Origin: an uncultured Oscillospiraceae bacterium
GTDB lineage: Bacteria > Bacillota > Clostridia > Oscillospirales > Oscillospiraceae
DNA length: 64,000 nt
Assembly (NCBI GenBank): GCA_947627735.1
Contig: CANQXG010000009.1
Location: forward strand, 1-64,000
Direction: 5' to 3'
Numbering within the stretch: the stretch's first letter is position 1; the number at the start of each line of letters is the position of its first letter. Both the position numbers and the translations under genes were made by a program. The notes under the pieces were generated by a model that was given only the letters and a program-made list of their open reading frames with translations, was not told the DNA's origin and ran no database searches. Below, piece after piece: positions 24,819-33,171 of the stretch.

Positions 24819-25943
24819 GTGACCGGAGGGGAAACACTGCTTTACGGCTACGGCGCGGTGTGCGTCTGCATGCTGATCTTCAACATCATATATATCTTCT
24901 TCCAGAAGGGGCAGAATGAGCGGCTGGACAAACGGCGGCAGAAGTTCGTCCGGGGGATGGGCGGACAGCTGGAGATCATCCGGGACGGCGGCCAGCCGGA
25001 GGAGAAGTTCGTGAAGCGGCTGGAAAAGCGGCTGCACCGGGTGAACAACCTGATCGCCTTCGAGTGGGCGCTGACGGAGATAGCCGACAGGAAGCAGTTC
25101 GACGAGGAGCTGCTGGCGTTCCAGATGCAGACAAGGGAGATGATCCAGCGGCTGGCAGCGCTTTATAAGGACAGAGAGGATATGCAGGCGGCGTACTTCG
25201 CCTATTTCATCGCCCGGCACCGGGTGGTGCGGTTCATGGACGAGGACGCGATGCAGGATATCATGCTGGAGTACGTGGGGAAGAACAACCTGTACTGCCG
25301 GGTCAACGCCATGCAGGCGCTGTACGCCTTCGGCACGCCGGCGTCCATCGCCAGGGCCGTGGAGATGATGAGCCGGGCGGGAAGCGCGTTCAACGAGAAG
25401 ATACTGACCGACGGGCTGCTGTCCTATAAAGGGGACCATAAGGCCCTGACAGAGGCGCTGTGGGCGCGGTTCGAGAAGCTGAGCACGCGGTTCCAGCTGG
25501 CCGTGCTGAATTATGTGCGGTTCAAAAGCGGGGATTATAAGGAGCGGATGTTCGGCATACTGACCGACGCGAGGCGGGATAAGGAGCTGCGGCTGGCCGC
25601 CGTGCGGTACTTCGGGCGGTATGTGTACGAGCCGGCGCGGGAGATCATGCTGGGGTTCTTGGCCGACAGCGATCCGAAGGATTGGGAGTACGCGGCGATC
25701 AGCGCCACGTGCCTGGCGCCCTATGAGGGGGAGGATGTGTCGGCGGCGCTGATGGACGCGATGCATAGCTCCAACTGGTACGTGCGGTACAATGCGTCCG
25801 TGAGCCTGGACAGCCGGGATATGGATTACAGCGACCTGATCGAGGTCGTGGGCGGCCGGGATCGGTACGCGCGGGAGATGATGCTGTATCGGCTGGATGC
25901 CAAGCGCTTGGAGCAGCAGGAGAGGCAGGAGGTGAGCGTATGA
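24819..25943 (+). CDS. HEAT-repeat protein with N-terminal membrane anchor
   Basis: 374-aa protein: one N-terminal membrane helix (YGAVCVCMLIFNIIYIFF), a basic linker, then an all-helical domain of HEAT-like repeats in the second half (LRLAAVRYFGRYVYEPAREIM, WEYAAISATCLAPYEG, WYVRYNASVSL). Such repeats form curved protein-binding scaffolds. Its stop overlaps the glycosyltransferase start (ATGA), so the two are translationally coupled and probably form a complex at the inner face of the membrane. The start at 24819 is a GTG after GAGGAGGTG. No enzymatic motif is seen. Confidence 0.85.
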   Translation: MTGGETLLYGYGAVCVCMLIFNIIYIFFQKGQNERLDKRRQKFVRGMGGQLEIIRDGGQPEEKFVKRLEKRLHRVNNLIAFEWALTEIADRKQFDEELLAFQMQTREMIQRLAALYKDREDMQAAYFAYFIARHRVVRFMDEDAMQDIMLEYVGKNNLYCRVNAMQALYAFGTPASIARAVEMMSRAGSAFNEKILTDGLLSYKGDHKALTEALWARFEKLSTRFQLAVLNYVRFKSGDYKERMFGILTDARRDKELRLAAVRYFGRYVYEPAREIMLGFLADSDPKDWEYAAISATCLAPYEGEDVSAALMDAMHSSNWYVRYNASVSLDSRDMDYSDLIEVVGGRDRYAREMMLYRLDAKRLEQQERQEVSV

Positions 25944-27355
25944 GTCCCGGGGTGCGGGATGCGGTGCAGGCGTTTTATGACTTCGTGGGCGCGTTCTTCG
26001 TGCTGTACATGTTCGGGTACGCCAGCTTCCTGTTTCTGTCCGTGACGGTGGGTTCGTCCACCCTGTTCGGCGCCCGGCGGCGCAATACGCTGAAAAGCGA
26101 GCTGCAGTCGGTGTACTATGTGCCGGTGTCCGTGCTGGTGCCGGCCCATAACGAGAGCGTCACCATCGGCGAAACGGTGCACTCGCTGCTGCTGCTGGAT
26201 TATCCGCTGTACGAGATCATCGTGGTGGACGACGGCTCCACCGACGATACCAGCCAGGTGCTCATCGACCGGTTCCATCTGCAGCGCATCAACCGGCCCA
26301 TCCAGCAGGCCATCCGCTGTCAGCCCATCGAGGCGGTGTATGAGTCCCGGGCCTATAAGGTGCCCATCACCCTCATACGCAAGCGCAACGGGGGAAAGGG
26401 CGACGCGCTGAACATGGGCATCAACGCCTCCCGGTATCCCTACTTCGTGTGCATGGACGCCGACTCGGTGCTCCAGCGGGATTCCCTGGAGATGCTGGTG
26501 CGGCCCGTGCTGGAGGATGAGAACGTGGTGGCCGTGGGCGGAGCCGTCCGGCCCGGCAACGGCGCGGAGATCGTGGACGGGAGGGTGGTCAAGTACCGGA
26601 TGCCCTCCAAGATCCTGCCCTGCATGGAGGTGCTGGAGTACGACCGGTCATTCCTGGCCGCCCGTATCCTGTTCGACAAATTCAACGGCTCCATCATCAT
26701 CTCCGGGGCCTTCGGCCTGTTCAAAAAGAGCGTGGTGGTGGACGTGGGCGGCTACAGCGTCAACACCATGGGCGAGGACATGGAGCTGGTGGTGAAGCTG
26801 CACGTGTTCTGCCGGGAGAACAACATCCCCTACCGCATCCGGTACGCCACCGACGCCATATGCTGGACCCAGGCGCCGGAGCGGATGCAGGACCTGGTCA
26901 AGCAGCGCCGGCGCTGGCACATCGGGCTGTTCCAGAGCCTGACCAAGCACCGGAACATACTGATGAACCCCAAGTACGGCATGGTGAGCTTCATCTCCTA
27001 CCTGTACTTTCTGCTGTACGAGCTGCTGTCGCCCTACATCGAGGTGTTCGGCGTGTTCACCATCGGCCTGGCGGGCGTGCTGGACTTTCTGAACTTCCCG
27101 TTCTGGGTGCTGTACCTGGGCATATACATCATCTTCTCCGCCATACTGTCCCTGACGGCGTTCTTCTCCCGCATCCACACCATCGACCTGCGGCTGGGCT
27201 TTGCTGACGCGGTGAAGGCGCTGCTGCTGTGCGCGTTGGAGGTGTCCTGCCTGCGGTTCATCCTGGCATGGGTGCGCATGACGGCCCTGATCGGGTACAG
27301 GAAGAAGAAAATGGTGTGGGGCAAGATCGAGCGGAAGAAGATCAATTTCCGCTGA
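25940..27355 (+). CDS. Processive family-2 glycosyltransferase (PgaC/cellulose-synthase type)
   Basis: 471-aa membrane glycosyltransferase. After an N-terminal helix the GT-A domain has VLVPAHNES, VVDDGSTDDT (about residue 95), the DxD as CMDADS (about 172), GED (about 277, the catalytic base region) and QRRRW (about 322-326, acceptor and processivity). Four C-terminal helices complete the membrane channel. This set is that of synthases which polymerise and extrude beta-linked polymers such as poly-GlcNAc, cellulose or hyaluronan. It is the probable polymer synthase of the operon. No PilZ domain is attached, so c-di-GMP control would have to act through a partner. Confidence 0.93.
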   Translation: MSPGVRDAVQAFYDFVGAFFVLYMFGYASFLFLSVTVGSSTLFGARRRNTLKSELQSVYYVPVSVLVPAHNESVTIGETVHSLLLLDYPLYEIIVVDDGSTDDTSQVLIDRFHLQRINRPIQQAIRCQPIEAVYESRAYKVPITLIRKRNGGKGDALNMGINASRYPYFVCMDADSVLQRDSLEMLVRPVLEDENVVAVGGAVRPGNGAEIVDGRVVKYRMPSKILPCMEVLEYDRSFLAARILFDKFNGSIIISGAFGLFKKSVVVDVGGYSVNTMGEDMELVVKLHVFCRENNIPYRIRYATDAICWTQAPERMQDLVKQRRRWHIGLFQSLTKHRNILMNPKYGMVSFISYLYFLLYELLSPYIEVFGVFTIGLAGVLDFLNFPFWVLYLGIYIIFSAILSLTAFFSRIHTIDLRLGFADAVKALLLCALEVSCLRFILAWVRMTALIGYRKKKMVWGKIERKKINFR

Positions 27356-27389
27356 CCCATTGTTTGCAGTGATGAAAGGAGATAAGACC

Positions 27390-27488
27390 ATGGGACTGTC
27401 TGAAATGAAAAAGAGCCTCCCGGGTCCTCAGACAGAGAGCGTCCGCCGCGGCGCGGCCCGTCCGGCGGAGCGGGAGGCGGGTGTCTGA
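27390..27488 (+). CDS. Possible 32-aa leader peptide before the EAL gene
   Basis: ATG at 27390 with AAAGGAGA upstream opens a 32-codon frame (MGLSEMKKSLPGPQTESVRR and so on) ending in TGA at 27486, three bases before the GTG start of the EAL protein and in the same frame. It could be a leader peptide, a coupling frame, or the real start of the downstream gene interrupted by a nonsense change. The residues are hydrophilic and do not look like a signal peptide. Confidence 0.4.
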   Translation: MGLSEMKKSLPGPQTESVRRGAARPAEREAGV

Positions 27489-27491
27489 GCC

Positions 27492-29342
27492 GTGGAGAAC
27501 GCTGTCATCTATGTGGCGGGAGACCCGGAGGCGTATCCCGTAGAATATTACGACGAGCAGACCGGCGCCTATCAGGGGCTGATCCCGGCGCTGCTGGAGC
27601 GGTTCGGCCGGGAGCAGGGCTATGACGTGCGCTACTACGAGCCGGACAAAGGCGACCAGCGCCAGACTCTGGCGGAGGACCGGCAGGTGGACATCATCTC
27701 CGACGGGGGCGGCGGCGCCGACTTCCGCCACGACGCCGGGGGCGAGGTCGTGCTCTTGGAAACGGAGCAGGACGGCCAGAGCGTGGTATATAAGCTGCTA
27801 GTGACGGAGGTGGCGCCGGAGGGGCTGGCGGATCAGCTGCGCAGCTTCCTGGCCGGGGTGGAGGAGCAGGACCGGACGGGCCTGCTGGTCCAGTCTGCCC
27901 GGCGGGAGAAGCCCGTGGACACCACTCTGATACAGATCGGCGGGGCCGTGGCGGGCGCGCTGCTGGTGATCCTGGCGGCGGTGGCCGTGTTCATGGCGCG
28001 CCACTACCGCCGGCGCATCCGTTCCATGGAGATGGACCGGGAGACCGACACGGTCACCGGCCTGGGCAACCGGGACTATCTGGAGCGGAACTGCAACACA
28101 TACATCAACGACCAGAACAAGATCCTCTACCGGCTGCTGTACGTGTTCGTGGACACGGACCAGCTGGACAAATACTTCGGCCGCAGCGTCACGGACGAGT
28201 ATGTCCGGGCGGTGGCCCTGGCTCTGCAGGAGCACACGGGGGACATGGACATCCTCTCCCGGGTGTCCGACACCGGGTTCGTGCTGCTGCGCCTGACCAT
28301 GGACGATCAGGACGAGCAGCACTGGCTGAAGACGGTGCTGGACAGGATCGACGGCGAGTCCCCGGACAAGACCTCCGGCGGGGAGCGGTATTACGCCGTG
28401 GGCAGCTATCAGATCCGGCCCACCGACCGGGACCTGTACGGGATGATCTTCGACGCGTCCCAGTGCGCCCAGTCCGCCTACCTGGACGGGGAGGTGTTCC
28501 GGGCGTGCACCGACGAGGTGATCCGGAACCTGGCCGTGGAGCGCCAGTTCCGGGAGGACATGCGCCGGGGCCTGGACAGCGGGGAGTTTTTGCTGTATCT
28601 GCAGTTTTACGTGGACAGCGCCACCGGCGATATCGTGGGGGGCGAGGCCCTGTCCCGGTGGGATCACCCGGGGCGGGGGCTGCTGATGCCGGGGGACTTT
28701 CTGCCCATGATGGAGCGGGAGCACCTGGTGCCCCAGCTGGACTACCGGTGTCTGGAGAACGCCTGCGCGTTCCTGCAGGACATGTATAAACAGGGCCGGG
28801 AGCGGTTTTTCGTTTCCTGCAACTTCGCCAAGGAGACCTTCTCCGACCCGGCGTTCCCGGAGGAGTGCCGGAAGGTGGTGAGGAAGTACGGCTTCCCCGT
28901 CAAATGGCTGGTGTTCGAGCTGAAGGAGACCGGCACGGACCGGGAGATAGAGCAGATCCGGGAGAACATCCGCCGGGTGAAGGAGCTGGGCGTCACGGTG
29001 GCGCTGGACGACTTCGGGGAGCTGTTCGCCTCCTTCGCCGACGTGGAGGACATCCCGCTGGACATCGTGAAGATCAGCCGCCGCCTGGTGGAGGGCATCG
29101 GCTCCAAGAGCGGCGAGAGCGTCATGCGGGGCATGATCCGGGTCAGCCGGGAGCTGGGCTTCGGGGTCATGGCCGAGGGCGTGGAGAGCGAGGAGCAGGC
29201 CGATTTCCTGCGCAGAGAGGGCTGCGAGGCCATGCAGGGGTTCCTGTTTTACAGGCCGCTGCCGGAGTGGGAGGCGCGAAAGATCATCGTGGCCGGCGGA
29301 AGATCCCACCCGGAGCAGAAAGCGGTCGGGACCGCGCCATGA
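27492..29342 (+). CDS. Sensor-like protein with degenerate GGDEF and intact EAL domain
   Basis: 616-aa c-di-GMP-related protein. N-terminal 150 residues resemble a shortened solute-binding (SBP_bac_3) domain (VIYVAGDPEAYPVEYYDEQT, GLIPALLERFGREQGYD), then a membrane helix (about 152-171), a GGDEF fold in which the active-site loop reads RVSDTGF instead of GGDEF (about 258), and an EAL domain. The EAL residues needed for phosphodiesterase activity are present: GGEALSRW (about 383), the Asn of SCNFAK, FELKET, LDDFGE (about 506), DIVKISRR, AEGVESEEQ and QGFLFYRPL. It should hydrolyse c-di-GMP, linking the operon to that messenger. Oddly there is no signal peptide before the sensor domain. Confidence 0.85.
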   Translation: MENAVIYVAGDPEAYPVEYYDEQTGAYQGLIPALLERFGREQGYDVRYYEPDKGDQRQTLAEDRQVDIISDGGGGADFRHDAGGEVVLLETEQDGQSVVYKLLVTEVAPEGLADQLRSFLAGVEEQDRTGLLVQSARREKPVDTTLIQIGGAVAGALLVILAAVAVFMARHYRRRIRSMEMDRETDTVTGLGNRDYLERNCNTYINDQNKILYRLLYVFVDTDQLDKYFGRSVTDEYVRAVALALQEHTGDMDILSRVSDTGFVLLRLTMDDQDEQHWLKTVLDRIDGESPDKTSGGERYYAVGSYQIRPTDRDLYGMIFDASQCAQSAYLDGEVFRACTDEVIRNLAVERQFREDMRRGLDSGEFLLYLQFYVDSATGDIVGGEALSRWDHPGRGLLMPGDFLPMMEREHLVPQLDYRCLENACAFLQDMYKQGRERFFVSCNFAKETFSDPAFPEECRKVVRKYGFPVKWLVFELKETGTDREIEQIRENIRRVKELGVTVALDDFGELFASFADVEDIPLDIVKISRRLVEGIGSKSGESVMRGMIRVSRELGFGVMAEGVESEEQADFLRREGCEAMQGFLFYRPLPEWEARKIIVAGGRSHPEQKAVGTAP

Positions 29343-31216
29343 AAAGACCCATCCGTTTTCTGTGGGCGGCGGCGTCGGCGGCGCTGGCGCTGTGTATGCT
29401 GCTGGGCTGCGCGGCGGGAGAGCTGTCCGCCGACACCGCGCCGGCGGCCACAGCCGCCCCCGCGCCGACCGCCACGGAGGCCCCCGCCGCCGAGGAGGAG
29501 GCGCTGCCCGGCCTGGAGCAGATCATGGACCCGGCGGAGCGGGTGTGGCGCTATACGGACGATCCGGTCCGCCTGGCCGCCATCCGGGACGACGGGTGGC
29601 TGGCGGCGGACTTCGACGACAGCGGCTGGCTGGCCGCGGCGGGCTCCTTCGGCGCCAATGAGGGGCGTCTGAAGGAGGTAGCCGGGGAGGAGCCGAGCGT
29701 TTGCCTGCGCCACTATCTGCCCGACGGGCGGACCGTGCCCGTGTACTATTTCCGCCTGCGCTTCACCGCCCGACCGGCGGAGGTGACGGAGCCGCTGAGC
29801 GCCGAGATCCTGTATGACGACGCGGCGGTGGTGTATCTCAATGGCCGGGAGATATTCTCCGGCAACGTCCCCGACGGCGGGTATCCCGACGCCGGCGCCT
29901 ACGGCTGCGCCGGGTTTTACGACGAGATGCCCCGGGGCACGGTGGTGCTGGACGGCGCCTCCCTCCGGGAGGGGGAGAACGTGCTGTGCGTGGCGCTGCA
30001 CCAGGCCGACGACTCCAGCAGCGACATCTTCTTCGCCCTGGGCGCTTTCACCGCCGGGGCGGCGGAGCAGGACGATCTGCGCGCCGATACCCTGTGCCTG
30101 GGCGTGGGGGAGGATGAAGGCCAGATGCTCGTCACCTGGCGGGGGCCTGCCCTGGAGGGCGCCTGCGTCCAGGTGGAGGCCGGGGACCGGCTCACCGACG
30201 GGGCAGCCGTGTATCCCGCGGCCCGGAGCTATGAGGAGGACGGGCTGTGCACCTACCGGGCGGTGATCGACGGGCTGGAGCCGGGGGATTATGTCTACCG
30301 GCCCGTGGACCTCTATCCGGGCCAGACCGGGCACTTCACCGTGACCGACCCGGGGGAGGGGTTCACGTTTTTGTGCCACGGGGACGCCCAGATCCGGGAT
30401 GGGGACGACCTGGAGGCCACGTGGGCGTATCAGACCCTGGCGGACCACGCCATGGGCGGGGGCGGGGCGCAGTTCGTGCTGTCCCTGGGCGACCAGGTGG
30501 ATGAGGCCGGCAGCCGGGCGCAGTATCGGCGCTTCACCGCCGCGCCGGTGCTCAAATCCGTGCCGCTGGCGGCGGTGCTGGGCAACCATGAAACGGGCAG
30601 CCGGGCGTTCAGCCAGGCGTTTTCCCTGCCCAATATGGACGCGGCCACGGTCACCGACGCCGGGGATATGAGCGGGGATTACTGGTTCGTGCGGGGCAAT
30701 ACCCTGTTTCTGTGCCTGAACAGCAACAATGAGGACGTGGAGGCCCACCGGCAGTTCATCCGGCAGGCCGTGGACAGCTGCGCGGCCCGGTACGGCGAGC
30801 CGGTGTGGACGGTGGCGGCGTTCCACTTCGCCCCCTTCTCCCCCGGCACCCACGCCGATGACGAGGCGGTGCGGCAGACGCGGGAGGAGTATCCCGCCAT
30901 GCTGGCGGAGGCGGGGGTGGACGTGGTGTTCTCCGGCCACGACCACATCTATGCCCGCTCCTGGCCCATGGACGGGCAGGAGCCTGTCCGGGACGGCGGG
31001 GAGGGGATCGTCTACTTCACCCTGGGTTCCGCCACCGGCAGCAAGTTTTACGACATATCCGAGGGGACGTTCGACTATGTGGCCTTCGCCGACGGGGAGC
31101 GCTGGCCGGCCATGAGCCGGGTGGATGTGACGGACAGCTCCTTTACCGTCACCACCTATCAGCTGCGGGGAAACGACATCCTCCTGCTGGACAGCTATCG
31201 GATCGACAGGCCCTGA
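29339..31216 (+). CDS. Metallophosphoesterase lipoprotein (purple-acid-phosphatase type)
   Basis: 625-aa surface lipoprotein: signal ending CMLLGC, a Pro/Ala/Thr-rich linker, a galactose-binding-like beta domain (AADFDDSGWLAAAGSFG, VVYLNGREIF), a purple-acid-phosphatase N-terminal Fn3-like domain (GEDEGQMLVTWRG), then the calcineurin-like catalytic domain with HGDAQ, GDQVDEAG (about 384), GNHETG (about 415), FHFAPF and SGHDHIYAR (about 532). These supply the dinuclear metal site, which looks complete. It starts inside the EAL stop codon (ATGA). Located outside the membrane in a VTC/CotH operon, it could remove phosphate from a phosphorylated polymer or protein. Confidence 0.87.
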   Translation: MKRPIRFLWAAASAALALCMLLGCAAGELSADTAPAATAAPAPTATEAPAAEEEALPGLEQIMDPAERVWRYTDDPVRLAAIRDDGWLAADFDDSGWLAAAGSFGANEGRLKEVAGEEPSVCLRHYLPDGRTVPVYYFRLRFTARPAEVTEPLSAEILYDDAAVVYLNGREIFSGNVPDGGYPDAGAYGCAGFYDEMPRGTVVLDGASLREGENVLCVALHQADDSSSDIFFALGAFTAGAAEQDDLRADTLCLGVGEDEGQMLVTWRGPALEGACVQVEAGDRLTDGAAVYPAARSYEEDGLCTYRAVIDGLEPGDYVYRPVDLYPGQTGHFTVTDPGEGFTFLCHGDAQIRDGDDLEATWAYQTLADHAMGGGGAQFVLSLGDQVDEAGSRAQYRRFTAAPVLKSVPLAAVLGNHETGSRAFSQAFSLPNMDAATVTDAGDMSGDYWFVRGNTLFLCLNSNNEDVEAHRQFIRQAVDSCAARYGEPVWTVAAFHFAPFSPGTHADDEAVRQTREEYPAMLAEAGVDVVFSGHDHIYARSWPMDGQEPVRDGGEGIVYFTLGSATGSKFYDISEGTFDYVAFADGERWPAMSRVDVTDSSFTVTTYQLRGNDILLLDSYRIDRP

Positions 31217-31252
31217 GCCGCGGGGCAGGGAGCGGGAAGCGGCGAGGTGGAT

Positions 31253-32536
31253 ATGAAAAAACGACGGGCTGCGTCCATCGCAGCGACAATACTGCTCCTG
31301 CTGGCAGGCGGGTGCCGGGGGACGGACAGTCCCCTGGCCGCGGCGCCGGCGCCGACGGTATCTCCGCCGCCGGTATGGCTGGAGGCGGAGGATGTGACCG
31401 CCAATGATGCGTTCGAGCTGGCCGATCCGGCGGAGGCGGCGGACAGGGGGGCCAGCCTCTATTGCTGGTGGCCCTATCTGCGAAACGCCGGCGCCTTCGC
31501 CCGGGGGGCGGCGCTGCTGGCCGACCTGGGGGTGGACAGGCTGTATCAGCAGCTTACCTGCGCGGAGCTGGCCATGGAGGACACCGCCGATATGGTGGCC
31601 GCGCTGGCGGATATGGGCGTGCAGACGGTGCTCCTGACCGGGGATCGGGAATGGCAGGAAACGGGGCTGGACGAGTACAGGGCGCTGATCGACGCGCTGG
31701 ATGAGTTCAACAGCACCATCGGCGCGGACCACCCCATCCCCGGGGTGGCGCTGGACGTGGAATACTACACCACCGACGCGTGGCGCGCGGAACCGGAGAG
31801 GTGCTTTGCCGAGCATATCGAGCTGATGGAGCAGGCATATGACTACGCCCATGAGAAGGGGCTGTTCGTGGTGCAGGTCATCCCCGCCGTGTACGACGAG
31901 GTCGACAGGGAGCTGTTTGAGCGGTTCGCGGAGCGCTGCTGCGACGAGCTGTCGGTGATGAACTACGTCAAAGACGTGGCGGTGAGCAGGATATGGAATG
32001 AGGTGCACGTCTGCCGCCGGCTGGGAAAGCCCATAGAGACCATTTACGAGACCCAGCCGCTCAGCGAGTATTACGGCGTCACCGAGGATGTCACCTATTT
32101 CTACGACGGTCTGGACGCCCTGGCGGAGGACTACGGGCAGATGGAGCGGGTGTACGGCGACGTGGGGCTGGCCTACCACCACTACGCGAGCATGCACGCG
32201 CTGCGGACCGGCGGGGTGATCGTGAGCGTGTATCTGTACACCACCGACGATGACCCGGCCCGGGACGAGAACGGCCAGCCCGCCGGCATCCCCTTCATCA
32301 CCCTCACCGGCGACGACGGAAGCGTCCTCACCGGGACGCCCTACCGGCCCTATCCGGAGGGGGAGCACGGGGAGAGCTGCTACCTTGTCTTTGGGGCGAA
32401 GCGGGACGTGGCATACACCGTAAGCCTGGGGGGCGACGGCTATGAGCCGCAGCCGGAGAGGAACGAGCCGATGGCGTTTTCCGGCGGCGACCCGGCCCTG
32501 GCATTCAACGTGGCCTTCCACGTCCGGCCAAAATAA
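31253..32536 (+). CDS. TIM-barrel-like lipoprotein, unknown glycosidase-like
   Basis: 427-aa lipoprotein (signal ending LLLAGGC). Start chosen as the ATG at 31253, five bases after GAGGTGG. The mature part looks like an alpha/beta barrel: LYCWWPYLRNAGAFARG, LGVDRLYQQL, VQTVLLTGDREW, IPGVALDVEYY with acidic residues in the position of barrel catalytic sites, FVVQVIPAVYDEVD and ELSVMNYVKD. I do not recognise the family; the pattern resembles putative polysaccharide hydrolases or deacetylase-like barrels found in exopolysaccharide loci. Last gene before a strong terminator, so it closes the operon. Confidence 0.7.
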   Translation: MKKRRAASIAATILLLLAGGCRGTDSPLAAAPAPTVSPPPVWLEAEDVTANDAFELADPAEAADRGASLYCWWPYLRNAGAFARGAALLADLGVDRLYQQLTCAELAMEDTADMVAALADMGVQTVLLTGDREWQETGLDEYRALIDALDEFNSTIGADHPIPGVALDVEYYTTDAWRAEPERCFAEHIELMEQAYDYAHEKGLFVVQVIPAVYDEVDRELFERFAERCCDELSVMNYVKDVAVSRIWNEVHVCRRLGKPIETIYETQPLSEYYGVTEDVTYFYDGLDALAEDYGQMERVYGDVGLAYHHYASMHALRTGGVIVSVYLYTTDDDPARDENGQPAGIPFITLTGDDGSVLTGTPYRPYPEGEHGESCYLVFGAKRDVAYTVSLGGDGYEPQPERNEPMAFSGGDPALAFNVAFHVRPK

Positions 32537-32540
32537 AATA

Positions 32541-32579
32541 CCGTCCCCAGCCATGAAGCGGCCGGGGACGGCTATTTTT
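32541..32579 (+). terminator. Terminator of the VTC-CotH operon
   Basis: Stem CCGTCCCC pairing with GGGGACGG, followed by CTATTTTTA. It marks the 3' end of the 13-kb operon. Confidence 0.8.
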
Positions 32580-32585
32580 ATCCGA

Positions 32586-33041
32586 TTAGAGGGAGGCGGG
32601 AGCGCCGCCGCGGGCGAGGGCGGCGTGGTATTCGTCCACGATCTGGGCCATGGTGACGCGGCGGAGGCTGTCGGCCACGTCCTCCCGGAGCCGGCCATAG
32701 GTTGTGTCCAGCACCTGGCCGATGTTCCGTCCCACGGGGCACAGGGGAGAGGGGGAGCCGTGGACCCCCACCAGCTTTTCCAGGCAGTCCGGCTCCACCG
32801 CCTGGCAGACGCCGTACAGGGTGATCTCCCCCAGGGGCCGGGCCAGGGTGGCGCCGCCGGCGCCGCCGCGCACGGCGATGATGCCCGCCTTTTTCAGGGC
32901 GCTGAGGATGCCCCGGACCGTCACGGGGTTGCAGCCCGTGGACAGGCCCAGAAGCTGGCTGGTGACCCGGTTCCCGGCGCCGTATTCGTTTATGAAGATC
33001 AGGCAGTGGACAGCGATGGAACACTTTTGACTGATATGCAT
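32586..33041 (-). CDS. Rrf2-family transcriptional regulator
   Basis: 151-aa regulator with the Rrf2 winged helix (ISQKCSIAVHCLIFINEYGAG, then NPVTVRGILSALKKAGIIAVRGGAGGATLARP). Cysteines are present (positions in CSIAVHC, TGCN, VCQAVEPDC, LCPV) but not in the spacing of the [2Fe-2S] IscR/NsrR cluster, so an Fe-S sensor role is uncertain. It is transcribed divergently from the flavodoxin-ferredoxin gene; two matching inverted repeats lie between them. Probably an autorepressor that also controls the neighbour. GGAGGCGCC precedes the ATG. Confidence 0.9.
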   Translation of the reverse strand: MHISQKCSIAVHCLIFINEYGAGNRVTSQLLGLSTGCNPVTVRGILSALKKAGIIAVRGGAGGATLARPLGEITLYGVCQAVEPDCLEKLVGVHGSPSPLCPVGRNIGQVLDTTYGRLREDVADSLRRVTMAQIVDEYHAALARGGAPASL

Positions 33042-33062
33042 GGCCGGCGCCTCCTTAGCGGT

Positions 33063-33154
33063 ATTTTAGCAGAGTTCGGGGCTGATGTAAACATTGACAT
33101 TACACCTGGGCGGCGGTATAATGGGAGAAAAGATGTAACTCTAAACTTTACATC
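33063..33154. promoter_or_regulatory. Divergent promoters with twin Rrf2-type operators
   Basis: Rightward promoter TTGACA (33094-33099), 17 bases, TATAAT (33117-33122): full consensus. Leftward promoter TTTACA (33091-33086), 17 bases, TAAAAT (33068-33063). Operator 1 is GATGTAA-N9-TTACACC (33084-33106), covering both -35 boxes. Operator 2 is GATGTAA-N9-TTACATC (33132-33154), just downstream of the rightward start point. Confidence 0.85.
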
Positions 33155-33171
33155 AAGGGAGGCGCTTTACG

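Noticed and set aside
27486-27488. In-frame TGA before the EAL gene read as selenocysteine
   Set aside because: No SECIS-like hairpin follows, the flanking residues are not a redox motif, and a separate start codon lies directly after it.
29249-32698. Very long open frame (over 1,100 codons) on the minus strand opposite the phosphatase and lipoprotein genes
   Set aside because: High-GC antisense shadow: the plus-strand frames carry signal peptides, metal motifs and operon spacing, while the antisense product is low-complexity His/Pro/Arg/Gly-rich with no domain.
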